64,000 bases of DNA from Clavaria fumosa. Lineage: Eukaryota > Basidiomycota > Agaricomycetes > Agaricales > Clavariaceae. This document shows, in pieces, positions 23,159 to 33,599 of this stretch. A program made the position numbers and the translations under genes. The notes beneath the pieces were generated by a model that saw only the letters and a list, made by a program, of their open reading frames with translations, was not told the origin of the DNA and ran no database searches. The DNA lies in assembly GCA_951802425.1 (NCBI GenBank), contig OX637799.1:2666001-2730000 (forward strand), read 5' to 3'. Every line of letters starts with the position of its first letter. Position 1 is the stretch's first letter.

Positions 23159-24918
23159 TCATATCGCCATACATGCTGCATATACATCCTCGGGTACCTG
23201 CCCCTCCAATAAATTGATAAAATCGTCTAGTGGCATCCACGCGAGATGGTCGACCAAGGTTCCGTCATGTAGCACGCGCACGAAGGATTTTGATTCTGAA
23301 GTCCGCCATACCTGGGCAGATGAAATTCAATCGATGCGAGAGTCAGCCGAATACGTATGAAAATACCTCCATAACTATCTCTGATCCAAATGCAGGCCAC
23401 CGAAGAGGCGCCTTGTTTCCCAGGCCTAGCCCGGCTGCGAGGCGAATCATGGTGCCGTCATGTCCTACGTACAGTCGCAATTTACGCGGTTCGGCCCCCG
23501 ATTTCAACAGTTTGAAGTTCTGCGCAAGTTCAGAAAAGAAGACACCTAACGGGATTGTGAGGGCGCTGAGTGACACAGCCGGCAGTAATGCGAACCAAAT
23601 GTAAGCTTGACGTATGTCGGGGCATCTGAAGCAGTGTTCCAAATGTAACTGATAATAATTGGCATACAAAGGAGGGGTGAAGAGGAAAACGTGATAAGAC
23701 GCACTCGTATTCGAAATCGCCAAGAGCACAGACCATAGCCGCATCTTCCTCGGAGATGCAACCGCCCGTTGAATTGCACGGAAGGGGATGGCCATGACAA
23801 GTCCGAGAATTGAACGCATCGAAGTAAGGGTCATCTAAAATGCAGATGATATGGCCTGAGTAATAAGTGATAGCCAATATAAAACTGACACCATGACTCC
23901 CAGACAGCCAAGCCAACGGTACCCAATGTCTCCCCCATGCGCCTCATGACACCTGCTGTCTGTTCTAAGTGATCCGTCCATGCAGGAAGCGACTGGTAGG
24001 CTTGACGAATCGCAGCGGCTTTCGGACAGGGATAACTCGGAACGACAGAGTCAATCTGACACATGAGAGAGTGCTGAGCGGATAAATTCTAGATGTACGA
24101 AAGACGCACTCCTGAGGGTTGGGCAAACACTGGGAAGTTTCGTTCTGCTGTTGTTCTATCCATCCCAAACAGAAAACCGCTGGCCACCGCTTGAGTCCGC
24201 ATTTCCGTGGAAGTACGTATTAAGATATCCTGGTCATTAACATCTACTAAAAACCCTAATTTGCTGTGGTAGACATTCCAGAAATCCTGTTCGGAAAGAG
24301 GAGTCGACGAGCTTGTTGTGATTAAACACTTGGTAACATTCACAGCTTATACTTACATTACCATGGCGGATTGAATCGTCAAGACCTTGTCGAGTCAATT
24401 GGCCAGCATCGCATGTCCCATTCCACACTGCCTTAGCAAAGGGATGCCAACGGGGAGTTACGGTTTGGCGAAAGACACGGGCGAAGCCGCCTGCGTAGAT
24501 GTGCTGAAGTACATCGTGACAATCCCAACCCGAAGGTGGATTCAGTGTATTCTCGGACGGAAACAGGTTATCAGGCGTGCGCTGGACGCAAGTGAGACCA
24601 TGGGATGATGCTCGCGCAGAATGCGCATGAACGGACTTTATGATGGCGCATGACGGTATTCAGATAGACTAGATTTGCGTTTCCCTCTAAAAAACTCTCG
24701 GGCAGCGGGTAATGCAGCGGGTTGACGTGCGGTGCATTGCAATAGTTGTATGTGTTCCAGGGCAGACCAGCAGGAGTGACAGAGCTGTTGTATACGCCCG
24801 TGGACTGGATTAAGGACAAGGCAGAGCTACCACTCGTAGTACCCCATACCCAAGACCCTTGCGCCAAGCTGAGGAGGTCTGGCAGGATTTTGAATAATTT
24901 GGACATGACAATTGCCAA
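23159..24918 (-). CDS. Histidine acid phosphatase family protein (RHHKRTP variant)
   Basis: Histidine-phosphatase-superfamily enzyme, probably secreted, hydrolysing phosphomonoesters. The N-terminus is moderately hydrophobic (MAIVMSKLFKILPDLLSLAQ) and could be a signal sequence, although orthologues may start elsewhere. Then come WNTYNYCNAPHVNPLHYPLP and the catalytic loop VMRHHKRTPDNLFP, with RHH in place of the classical RHG. Next are AGQLTRQGLDDSIRHG, TSTEMRTQAVASGFLFGMDR (second conserved Arg region) and DPYFDAFNSRTCHGHPLPCN. The proton-donor HD motif lies in LRLYVGHDGTMIRLAAGLGL. Splicing the last intron (GTATTTTCAT to CTGCCCAG) gives VWRTSESKSFVRVLHDGTLV and the stop TGA at 23159-23161, 114 bp from RPN9. 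Seven or so introns are inferred. The start lies 125 bp from the divergent gene at 25044. Confidence 0.82.
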
Positions 24919-25043
24919 TGTGGGATTGAAACGCGGTTGCGCGACCGCACGTCTGTGCCAGCAGTGGCTGCCAGCACCGCGTGATCCAGGCTGTATCGCA
25001 AATACACCCTCGTCGCCTCTCGTCGTCGACGGAAACAGTCATC

Positions 25044-26372
25044 ATGGACGCCGACCGCAAATCTACCGTATCGTCCTTCTACGGAGGCCCGAAAAACATC
25101 CTCAACGACAATTTTGATTCATCGCAGACCCGCGCTGCTCCCCCAACTCCCTACGCTGCATCCTCGTTCTTCGACCCAGACCGGGGCAACGACCAAGTCA
25201 GGGAGTATGGTTCGGCCGGCTACGATCCCGCATCTTACTATACTGGCCGCAAGATGCCTCTCAAGGATGATTTCGATGACGAAAACACTGACGTTTTTAA
25301 CGTCGGGGCTGACTTTAACAACGTCGGGGAGCGGTATAGCGTTGCCTATGGCGTTGTCGATAACGCTGCTGCGCCTCCTCCGCTTAAAAGGTAAGCGAGT
25401 AGGTGTCCAGCACAATTTATCCCGACTAATAGTGTGTGCTATACATTCAGGCAATCCGTCGCCCCTTCACCATTACCCGAAGGCAAGGAGATAGTCAATG
25501 TGCCAGGTCTTGGTGCTGAATGGAACCGGACTGAGCTGCGTGAGATGTCCAAGACCGCAAAACGTAAAGACAATGCCGCAGCGTGCTGGGAAACGTGGAA
25601 GCGTTGGTCGCGGGACCAGCATGGCCTATGTGGCGGCTGGCTCACGAGGCGAATGTTTGTATGCGTCTTGTTCGCAACCTGCGTTGGGTGCGTCGTACGT
25701 TACTTCTTTGCGCTACTGCATGACCGACCTTCGACTAGAATAGGCATCGTGTTGGCTTTCACCCTCCCGCGCGTACCGTCGTACGAGTTCAACTCCGCCA
25801 CGCCGCTCTTGAACGCCACGGGCGCCTTCGCCGCCTCAATCCCCGTCGTTTTTTCTCGCTTTCCTGCGAATTTCACTTTCCCAGCTTTCGCCGACCTGCA
25901 ATTAAACACACAGTCTAATTTCCTCCCACTCACCTTCGTGCGTCTGGATGCGCAAGTCTTCGATCTCGACACGAACAGGCAGGTCGCCAAAGGCGAGCTT
26001 GGGAAAAAGACGGTCCCCGCCAAAGCATTCCCGACTATCCGTCTTCCACTGAATTTTACGTATGTGACGAGCAATGATACGGACCAAACATGTAGGCGCA
26101 TTTATTTGACCCCACCTCGTAGTTGACCTCGCCGCGTGTTTAGGGAAGAACTGGTATGACGCATGCAAAAACAGGGCGCTCTATGTCGACAACCAACGCC
26201 CCCGTAAGTCTCACTCAAGTCCACTCTGTTCCATTTCTAACATTCCCCCAAAGCACTCCGATTCATACTACGACTGCAAGCAGTTATTCTAGGGCTTCCT
26301 GGGTCGTACCCCGCCTCAGCGCAAGTCACAGAAGCCCCATGTCCAATTCAGCTACCGATCAATAGTGTTTGA
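25044..26372 (+). CDS. Single-pass membrane protein with a LEA-2-like lumenal domain (unknown function)
   Basis: Exon 1 encodes a hydrophilic N-terminus rich in Asp/Ser/Tyr (MDADRKSTVSSFYGGPKNIL, SYYTGRKMPLKDDFDDENTD). After an intron, exon 2 has a basic segment (MSKTAKRKDNAAACWETWKR) and then one transmembrane helix, MFVCVLFATCVGCVVRYFFA. The lumenal or extracellular domain includes NATGAFAASIPVVFSRFPAN, LTFVRLDAQVFDLDTNRQVA, and potential N-glycosylation sites (NAT, NFT). This pattern resembles the LEA-2/NHR2-type beta-sandwich proteins common in basidiomycetes. A last intron near 26202-26251 leads to a short tail ending at TGA 26370-26372. Its function is unknown; a membrane-associated role is inferred only from topology. 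Confidence 0.7.
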
Positions 26373-26842
26373 TCAAAATCGGGACCGCCGCGGACCACTC
26401 TTAAAGCTCCACACCTCATTGTCCGTCCCGCTCCTTTCACCGAGCTCACAGTCCTTTCTGTCTCAACGCTTCCTTCTCGTTCCTGGCTATCGCGCAACCT
26501 TCTTTTCATTACTAGGCACTGCTGCAATCACGGACTGCCATATACAATTGTACTACTCGTTTATCTTAGGCCTCCACACCTACGCTCCCTTCCCTCTTTC
26601 CCACATACCATATAGCATTACGACAGGGACTTGTGCCCTTCTCCCGCTCCTTATGGACCGTTTCTGACGTATTGGATTATGAGCATGGAAAAATTTATAA
26701 TTCCTATGGGCCAGAGAAAGATCGACTGCAATAGCACGCGCAGGTATGGAGCAGACCAGACTATATCTGAATCCAGGCTGGCGGCACCTGCGTGGCTGAC
26801 AAGCGTCTTTGTAAATCTTCCCCATCAACTATACACGTCGCA
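26373..26842. other. Intergenic spacer upstream of tetraspanin gene
   Basis: About 470 bp between two plus-strand genes, pyrimidine-rich in its first half (for example around 26440-26500 and 26580-26640), as is common for fungal promoters. It has no convincing ORF. Confidence 0.45.
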
Positions 26843-28356
26843 ATGCAGTCCCGCCGTCCATCAACAGCGAGGACGGCACATTCGCTGATCCGTCGCCGAG
26901 CCTCCGCCGCTACAAATTCGCCCCTGCTTAACGTACCAGCACATCCCGAATTCGACGCATACCATGCGCAGGACACCATTATTCTGAGACCTGTTCAGAC
27001 GGCATCATCACCACCACTCCCAACTCTACCCCAATTCGACTTTGAGCAACCAGATGGGGAGCGCGAGGCATGTCGCACGACGCGGCTCTTCACGCAGCCG
27101 ACGCATCACCTGGACGCGGATGCACGGCCGGAGCCAGGACGGTCCCACACGCAACGGAACGACCTCCGTCGCTCGTTCCGCGCCTCAGCGTCGCACATCT
27201 CTCGTCTCCCCACGCCATCACTTCCACCCGTGGATGCTGGTGACATATCTCCACTGTCTCCGCGAGGGGAATCTTCCACCCGCCTCTCTCGCGCATGGAG
27301 CTTCCTCTCGCTCCGCGCACCGTCGCTATTGCCTTTGGCGGACTTTGGGCTAACCGCGCCGGACGACGGGAAGACTGGCGGCGCAAGCGCGAGTGACTTT
27401 GCGCACCGCATGCGACGTCCCACGAGCATTCCTCCCATAGTCAGTGACAAGTTTACCCAAAGATGGCCCGCACCGTTGCAGGTGCGGCGACGGGGAAAGG
27501 CTGGTCTTGGGCTGGAGCTGGCTCTAGGGAATGGACCTGGTGTCGACGTAAATATACCGGAGCGGTGGACAAATCAAAAGTGGTGTTTGCTGCTTTCTGT
27601 GAGTAGCGTGTTCGTGTATGGAGGAGCCGGCCTCGTGTATGCAATCCTAACTTGGTTCCGAGGTGAGCACCAGTCAATAAAGGGTTCGGTAGCCGTCTGA
27701 GCTCGTTTTCGATTTGTCGAGCAGCGTGGGACCTCGCAGACGTCATGTACGTCGCAGACGGAGACATTCTTATCCTGATTACGTTCTGCGGCTCAATTTT
27801 GCTCTTCACGGCGCTCCTGGGGGCAGGGGGAACCTTGCTCAACTCGCGGTTGATCCTGGCAATCTACGCGTTGCTCCTATGGCCGTGTTTGATTTCGCTG
27901 CTCGCCATCGGATACGCGTCGTACAAGCGGTCGACATTTGCGCTCGACCGAAAGCTGAACTTGGCTTGGAGCCAGTGGTACACTCCTGCAGGACGGCTCA
28001 TGGTGCAGGATGCGCTGCGGTGCTGCGGCTTCTACTCTGCGCTACACGGCACAGTCCCGAGTTCACGTTGCTACTCGCGCACGCCATTGCCTGGATGTAA
28101 AGGCAAACTGCTCCGATTTGAGGCGCGCAACTTGCCTCGCATCTGGAGCACGGTGTTTTCGCTAGCCCCACTTCATCTGGTGAATATCGCGGTGTCCCTT
28201 CTTTGCGCAAACCACGTCACGGAAAGGTTTGGAAAAGGGCTAATGCCGAAGCGGTACAGATTGAGAAGAGAGGATTTGCAGGCAGACAATGAGGCTGAGG
28301 TGCAATGGAAAATCGGAAAGCTGCTCGTCAAGAAACACGTGACGCAATGTAATTGA
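26843..28356 (+). CDS. Tetraspanin (fungal Tsp2/Tsp3-like)
   Basis: Four-pass membrane organiser. A long hydrophilic, Ser/Pro/Arg-rich cytosolic N-terminus of about 240 residues (MQSRRPSTARTAHSLIRRRA onward) precedes TM1 (WCLLLSVSSVFVYGGAGLVYAI). A single intron near 27663-27722 follows. Exon 2 has TM2 (ILILITFCGSILLFTALLGA) and TM3 (LILAIYALLLWPCLISLLAI), then a large extracellular loop with the diagnostic CCG motif (VQDALRCCGFYSAL) and further Cys residues (SSRCYSR, LPGCKG). TM4 lies in VFSLAPLHLVNIAVSLLCAN. The long N-terminus is typical of basidiomycete Tsp2-type proteins. The start is the Met at 26843; a near-cognate start further upstream is less likely. The gene ends 30 bp before the Ngaro element. 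Confidence 0.82.
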
Positions 28357-28385
28357 CAAATCGAGCACGTGATTTAGTCTATAAA

Positions 28386-28733
28386 TCGTGTTTAAACTTG
28401 TTTACAGTAGTCCAATCACTCGCGGGTCGCTACCCACCGCTCAGCGACAAGCGTCGCTCGTGCCTCCGCACGCCCCGCTGGGCGAGGCAAACCTTTCAGG
28501 CTCCTCCGCATACCCGCGCTTGGGTGAGGGACCTTCCCGCTGTGCCAAGCACACCAACGCAGTCCCGAGACATCCCGCTCTCAGACACTCCGCCGCCTTA
28601 CCTAGTGGGCTTTGAGGAAAGCGACTCCCCGTCCTTTCCCCTCGCCCACTAGGTATGCCAACTTTCTTTGTGCTTCGTCTAGCCCACTTACTATCAGTCC
28701 TTCTCCACTTTAGTGTAGTCTATTCACGAGCAA
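28386..28733 (+). repeat. Ngaro split direct repeat A1
   Basis: A 348-bp repeat starting TCGTGTTTAAACTTG and ending TTCACGAGCAA. It is identical by eye to A2, offset 4840 bp. As the left end of the element it presumably contains the promoter; the first gag Met (28655) lies inside it. Confidence 0.93.
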
Positions 28734-29950
28734 TACATAGACATCACTTCATTCAATCCATCGGTCTGATGCCTCCTGCGAACAATGACAGTCAAACTAC
28801 CTCCCAATCGCCATCGCAGGACCCGACCTCTACCCTTGCGACTTCGCAGTGCGACGAAGTCACTAGACTTTTCAGGGATGGACAAATCACGCGAGGGGCC
28901 GCAGCGGCCAAAATCTTTGCCCTCCTGTTACAGGCAGGATCTGGGTTACCAGAGGAACAAATCACCTCAGCGTTTGAAACGTACTTGGACTCGCTTGAAC
29001 TACACGACCGAATCCTTCGAGCCGCAGCAGATCGGGGCAATGCAACGTCCCAGCCTGCTGGAGAGAATCTCAGACGAAGCAGAGAAAGCGAGACCAATGA
29101 AGAGACTCCACGTAGAAGTGCAGAGAAGCGAGCAAGAAGCTGTTCACCGGAGCCAGGAGAACGTATCCTCAGGAAGCTCCCGGTGGATGAGGGAATGTAC
29201 CCGTGGGCGCAGCGCACGAAGCACGCAGGCGAACACCTCAACCCCAACCTCGAACTCACCAGGCGGCTCATCGTCAACTTTTCTACAGACGTTAGAAACG
29301 CAAAACTTCACCTTTCGGCCACGCCAGGAGTCCCGCGCTTCCCAGACTCTGAGTGGACGAACGTCCTCACCGGGAAACCAGTCAACCTCGATGTCGTCTT
29401 CTCAGGAGCGTACGCTGTTGCGTTTGAATCCCAAACAGTTGAAAGGATCGGAGAGATTGAGTTACGTGCCGGGCCTGCCAAACCAGCAAAACTCATCAGG
29501 ACCTGCGGAGACTGGGTCCTCGCCTGGCAGAAAGCAGTTACTGCAACGAAATTCGCCTTCCCACACCGAGATACAGAACTTACCAAATATACTGACTACA
29601 TCCTCGGTCTTTTCGGGTCGAGACGCACCTCGTCGCACGCAAGGATCATTGAAATGGATAAGGCAATCCGTAAGCACGTCGCCGAGTCCAACGACCTTGA
29701 ACTGTGTGACTTCACCGCAATCCGGCATTTTGAGCCCTGCTTCTTGGACCCCGATGGCACACACTTCGAACTGGAAGGGCAGAGAGGGAAAGGAAAACGT
29801 CGTGCTGATTGGAACCCAGAAGAACCGTGCCGTCAGTACAACGAAAACAAATGTGCTCGGACGAACTGTAAATTCAAGCACGTCTGCATCATCTGCGGAG
29901 CAGGACACAGGAAAGGAGATTGCAAAGATAAACAGAAGAGGAGCGCTTGA
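28655..29950 (+). CDS. Ngaro ORF1, gag-like protein with CCCH and CCHC zinc fingers
   Basis: An intact 431-codon frame; translation may instead begin at the Met at 28769 (MPPANNDSQTTSQSPSQD), outside the A1 repeat. A coiled or helical segment (VTRLFRDGQITRGAAAAKIF) is followed by an Arg/Glu-rich linker (RRSAEKRARSCSPEPGERIL). Then comes a conserved central region (DSEWTNVLTGKPVNLDVVFS, GDWVLAWQKAVTATKFAFPH). The C-terminus carries CRQYNENKCARTNCKFKH, a CCCH-type finger, and CIICGAGHRKGDC, a zinc knuckle. Its role is RNA binding and particle formation. It ends at TGA 29948-29950 and overlaps the RT frame, which is offset by +1. Confidence 0.82.
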   Translation: MPTFFVLRLAHLLSVLLHFSVVYSRAIHRHHFIQSIGLMPPANNDSQTTSQSPSQDPTSTLATSQCDEVTRLFRDGQITRGAAAAKIFALLLQAGSGLPEEQITSAFETYLDSLELHDRILRAAADRGNATSQPAGENLRRSRESETNEETPRRSAEKRARSCSPEPGERILRKLPVDEGMYPWAQRTKHAGEHLNPNLELTRRLIVNFSTDVRNAKLHLSATPGVPRFPDSEWTNVLTGKPVNLDVVFSGAYAVAFESQTVERIGEIELRAGPAKPAKLIRTCGDWVLAWQKAVTATKFAFPHRDTELTKYTDYILGLFGSRRTSSHARIIEMDKAIRKHVAESNDLELCDFTAIRHFEPCFLDPDGTHFELEGQRGKGKRRADWNPEEPCRQYNENKCARTNCKFKHVCIICGAGHRKGDCKDKQKRSA

Positions 29951-30008
29951 GCTGAAGGCTAGGCGCCCGCGGTACTTGAGGGAGTTCCTGTGGCGCGACG
30001 ACGATGAG

Positions 30009-31772
30009 ATGGTGGGAGTGACGGCAGGCTACTCGCTCACCGCAGAGCCAGTACCAAGGCCCCCACCTGCGGAGTTTGAGAAGGGGGATGGATGGAGAAC
30101 AGTCAAGGCGTACCCGAACCTCTTCAAAATTATCACACCGCTCAAGGCCGACGCCTTCGAGCGCCTCCTCGCCGACCACCCAAACCAGCCATACGTTCAG
30201 TCGGTCCTTTGGGCTCTCCGAAATGGGTTCTGGCCTTGGGCTGAGACAGAGTCGAGCGAGTACCCAGAGTCATGGGACAATTCAGAGCGGCCACTGAAGA
30301 CTGAAGCAGAGAGCAACTTTATAAGGGAGCAGTTCAGAGTGGAGGAGGAGAAAGGACGTTTCTCACCCGCGTTTGGAACCCAACTCTTGCCCGGGATGTT
30401 CTCAGTTCCGGTCCATGCGGTTCCCAAACCAGAGTCAGATAAACTCCGCCTAGTTGTTGATCACTCAGATGGCGAGTTCTCACCGAATTCCAGGATTCTC
30501 AAGGCCGAGATTGCTGGTGTGAAACTAGATGGGATCCGCTCGCTTGGGGCAACGATTCGGGCACTCCGCCGAAACGACCCAACCTGCGAGCTTATCATTT
30601 ACAAGACAGATGTGGCTGAAGCATACCGGCTGTGCCCGATGCACCCTCTCTGGCAACTGAAGCAGATTGTCTCGGTGGACGGCATTAAACACGTCGATCG
30701 CTGCAATAACTTTGGTGGTCGAGCTTCTCAGAAAGTCTACCATTCGGTCGCCTCACTCATCGTCTGGATCGCCGTCTTCCAACGTGGATTAGTGAACCTG
30801 AAATGTTATGTGGATGACCACTTCGGAGCCTCACCCAGAGCAGACGTCGCGTGGTATAGCCCCTACGCAAAGAACATGCCAGCCGAGCAGGCGGCACTAC
30901 TGGAGCTCTTCGATGAACTCGGCGTACCTCATGCTGAACACAAACAGATCTCAGGGTCGCCCCTGCGTGTCATTGGGTTTGATGTAGACCCTAACAGCAT
31001 GCGAGTGTCGATGGCCCTGGAAAAACGTGCGAAACTCGTGGCTGCGTGCCAACCGTTCACTAAGGCTGGAGCACGCATCCCCCTGCGCGATTTTTGGGCA
31101 CTCCAGGGACATGTCAACTGGGCCCTCAACGTCTACCCGCTGCTCCGCCCGTCCCTCTCGGCGCTCTATGCTAAGACTGCCGGTAAGAGCAAGCCACGCG
31201 CCCTCCTCCGGGTCAATACAGACATCGTGTGAGAGGTGTCCTGGCTTATTGGGCACATCGAACGTTCGACTGGAGTTCACCTAATCGAAGCATCAGAGTG
31301 GACGGTGCACGATGGGGTGGACACTATCGAGGCGTACACTGACGCATCTGGCGTCGGGATTGGTGTCTGGTTCCCTGGTGAGCGCACAGGGTACCAGTGG
31401 GCCATCCCTGCCAATCTCGCGCTGAGTGGCATTTTCTTCTTCGAAGCACTAGCGGTCTGCTGCGCAGCACACCTGTCTCGCAACCACGGTCGCCCCCGCC
31501 GCCTCCTCTGCCACACCGACAACTCAAACTCCTTCGACATCTTCCACTCCCTCCGCGCCAGCCCTAGCCACAATGCGATCCTACTCTCCACCGTGGACGT
31601 CCGCATCACCGACGGGCTCGACATGCGAGTATTGTGGATTCCCGGCTCTGAAAACGTGGTAGCGGACGCAATCTCTCGGCTCGACAACGAAAGAGCACTC
31701 GCCCTCGCCCCTACTCTGTCGATCATCAACTTTCAACCCCCTCGAGATGCGCTGGGGGCAACCAAAAAATGA
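30009..31772 (+). CDS. Ngaro reverse transcriptase-RNase H with one in-frame TGA
   Basis: The frame is open upstream through the gag region; the first Met after the gag stop is at 30009 (MVGVTAGYSL), so frameshifting or reinitiation is needed. RT motifs are LRLVVDHSDGEFSPNSRILK, YKTDVAEAYRLCPMHPLWQL (catalytic Asp) and LKCYVDDHFGAS (YVDD). The connection segment has LRDFWALQGHVNWALNVYPL. The frame is cut by TGA at 31230-31232, then continues in the same frame into RNase H: IEAYTDASGVGIGVWFPGER, FFEALAVCCAAHLSRN, LLCHTDNSNSFDIFHS and VLWIPGSENVVADAISRLD, with the D-E-D-D residues present. Its stop overlaps the recombinase start as ATGA. The single nonsense codon is the only visible lesion. Confidence 0.85.
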
Positions 31773-32800
31773 ACAGCCTGCCCACTGGGTCCCGGCGTCG
31801 GGCTCGCCCGCCATGGACCCCCGAGCGCGTACAACGCGAGCGCGCCACTCTCATGGGGCTCGCTCTCGACCCCTCCACAACACTCTCTTATACGAGTGCA
31901 CTTAATTCATACCTCAGCTTCTGCCAGACGCACTCCATTTCATCAGACCCCACCCCAGACACCCTCAGCCTCTACGTCGCTTACGAGTCGTCCTTCATCT
32001 CGCCGGCATCTGTGGAGTCATATCTCTCCGGCATATGCAGCTTACTAGAACCCTACCACCCACATGTCCGCGCTAGCCGCGCGTCACAACTCGTCGTCAA
32101 AACCTTAAAGGGCGCACACCGCCGACATGGCGGCGCTACCGCACGGAAGAGCGCCCTCTCTTGGAGCGACGTAGCCCTCGTCGTATCAACCTACGCAAAT
32201 TCCCCAGATCACGACGACAAGCTTTTCGTCGCAGTCTTCGTCACTGCTTTCTTCGCACTGCTACGGCTGGGCGAGATGACTATGCCGGACAACCCGCGAC
32301 TACGAGACCCCGCAAAGTACACGCTGCGCTCCTCGGTATCCCTAACGATGGAGGGGTACAGCCTGTGGCTGCCCAGGTTCAAGGGCGACAGCTTCTTCGA
32401 GGGGAACAAAGTGGTTGTCTTGAGTCGTGTGGGACGACCGGACCCGTTGCCGATGATGCGTCGGTACCTATCCTCGCGCGACGCACTTTTCCCTCTGCAC
32501 CCATGGCTCTGGCTTCGAGAGTCGGGGACGCTGCCCAGTCGCTCGTGGTTTGTGGGTCGTCTGCGGCGGCATTTCCCACCTGACATCGCTGGTCACTCGC
32601 TGCGAGCGGGCGGCGCGACTGCCCTGGCAGAAGACGGCGTCGCACCGGAGCTCATCCGGGCAGCAGGTAGATGGTCTTCTAATGCCTTCGAGCGCTACAT
32701 AAGGAAAAATCCATTCCTACTACACGTCCTGATCGTCGGGAACAGGACAAGCGGGCAGGTCACACCAGCTACATCGCCTGCGTCTCTAACCCTTGTGTAA
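31769..32800 (+). CDS. Ngaro tyrosine recombinase
   Basis: An intact 343-residue site-specific recombinase that would integrate the circular cDNA. The N-terminal core-binding domain (about residues 25-125) contains LGLALDPSTTLSYTSALNSY-type helices and SLYVAYESSFISPASVESYL. The catalytic domain retains the full set: Arg166 in FFALLRLGEM, His276 and Arg279 in DIAGHSLRAGGATAL, Trp302 at the His/Trp position in AAGRWSSNAFERYIR, and the nucleophile Tyr310. The start ATG overlaps the RNase H stop codon (ATGA), suggesting coupled termination-reinitiation. The gene ends with TAA, followed by two A-tracts. Confidence 0.9.
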   Translation: MNSLPTGSRRRARPPWTPERVQRERATLMGLALDPSTTLSYTSALNSYLSFCQTHSISSDPTPDTLSLYVAYESSFISPASVESYLSGICSLLEPYHPHVRASRASQLVVKTLKGAHRRHGGATARKSALSWSDVALVVSTYANSPDHDDKLFVAVFVTAFFALLRLGEMTMPDNPRLRDPAKYTLRSSVSLTMEGYSLWLPRFKGDSFFEGNKVVVLSRVGRPDPLPMMRRYLSSRDALFPLHPWLWLRESGTLPSRSWFVGRLRRHFPPDIAGHSLRAGGATALAEDGVAPELIRAAGRWSSNAFERYIRKNPFLLHVLIVGNRTSGQVTPATSPASLTLV

Positions 32801-32858
32801 AAGAAAAAAAAAAAAAAGGGGAAAGGGGGACAACGCTCCAAAAAAAAAAAAAAAAAAT
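32799..32858 (+). repeat. Two A-tracts after the Ngaro recombinase ORF
   Basis: Immediately after the recombinase stop there are two A-rich runs (about 32800-32818 and 32840-32858) separated by a G-rich stretch. They may mark the 3' untranslated part of the element. No function can be assigned. Confidence 0.6.
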
Positions 32859-33114
32859 GCACAGACGCTCGCCTGACGCTTAACAGACGCTGACTTGACA
32901 ATGCGCCTTTCTTCTTCTACCTAGTCGTACTTCCTCTCTTGCTTACACCATGTCTGACAATGAACCCTTTGGACCGCGACACTCTACAGCATAAAATAAA
33001 GTAAATGATATTAGTTTGGATACTCTTCACGGCAGCCCTACTCCCTTTTTACTTCTCGTTTCTCGGATCCTTGTACTTATCGTGCCGCGGACACTTCGAT
33101 CTACTATAGCCTTT

Positions 33115-33225
33115 TACCGTTTCGCCTTATGCGACCTTGCGAATTGAGCCCCCCGGGCGTCTTCGGATGCCGGGGTGGCTGCTTCACCGCTACCTCCTTA
33201 TGTCAGCATCGAGCAGGTTGATTGG
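33115..33225 (+). repeat. Ngaro split direct repeat B1
   Basis: A 111-bp repeat beginning TACCGTTTCGCCTTATGC and ending GAGCAGGTTGATTGG. It directly abuts A2, so the B1/A2 junction corresponds to the joined ends of the circular intermediate. It is identical by eye to B2, offset 485 bp. Confidence 0.92.
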
Positions 33226-33573
33226 TCGTGTTTAAACTTGTTTACAGTAGTCCAATCACTCGCGGGTCGCTACCCACCGCTCAGCGACAAGCGTCGCTCG
33301 TGCCTCCGCACGCCCCGCTGGGCGAGGCAAACCTTTCAGGCTCCTCCGCATACCCGCGCTTGGGTGAGGGACCTTCCCGCTGTGCCAAGCACACCAACGC
33401 AGTCCCGAGACATCCCGCTCTCAGACACTCCGCCGCCTTACCTAGTGGGCTTTGAGGAAAGCGACTCCCCGTCCTTTCCCCTCGCCCACTAGGTATGCCA
33501 ACTTTCTTTGTGCTTCGTCTAGCCCACTTACTATCAGTCCTTCTCCACTTTAGTGTAGTCTATTCACGAGCAA
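33226..33573 (+). repeat. Ngaro split direct repeat A2
   Basis: The second 348-bp copy of A1. Each copy gives the same spurious ORF of about 100 codons; these are shadows of the repeat, not genes. Confidence 0.93.
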
Positions 33574-33599
33574 CCCGCCCACCGCTCCCTGTAACTAGC

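Noticed and set aside
28353..28652. Identical ORFs of about 100 codons at 28353-28652 and 33175-33492
   Set aside because: They are the same sequence in the A1 and A2 repeats of the Ngaro element, not duplicated genes.
29889..30179. Minus-strand ORFs across the Ngaro gag/RT and recombinase
   Set aside because: They are antisense shadows of plus-strand coding sequence with clear zinc-finger, YVDD and recombinase motifs.
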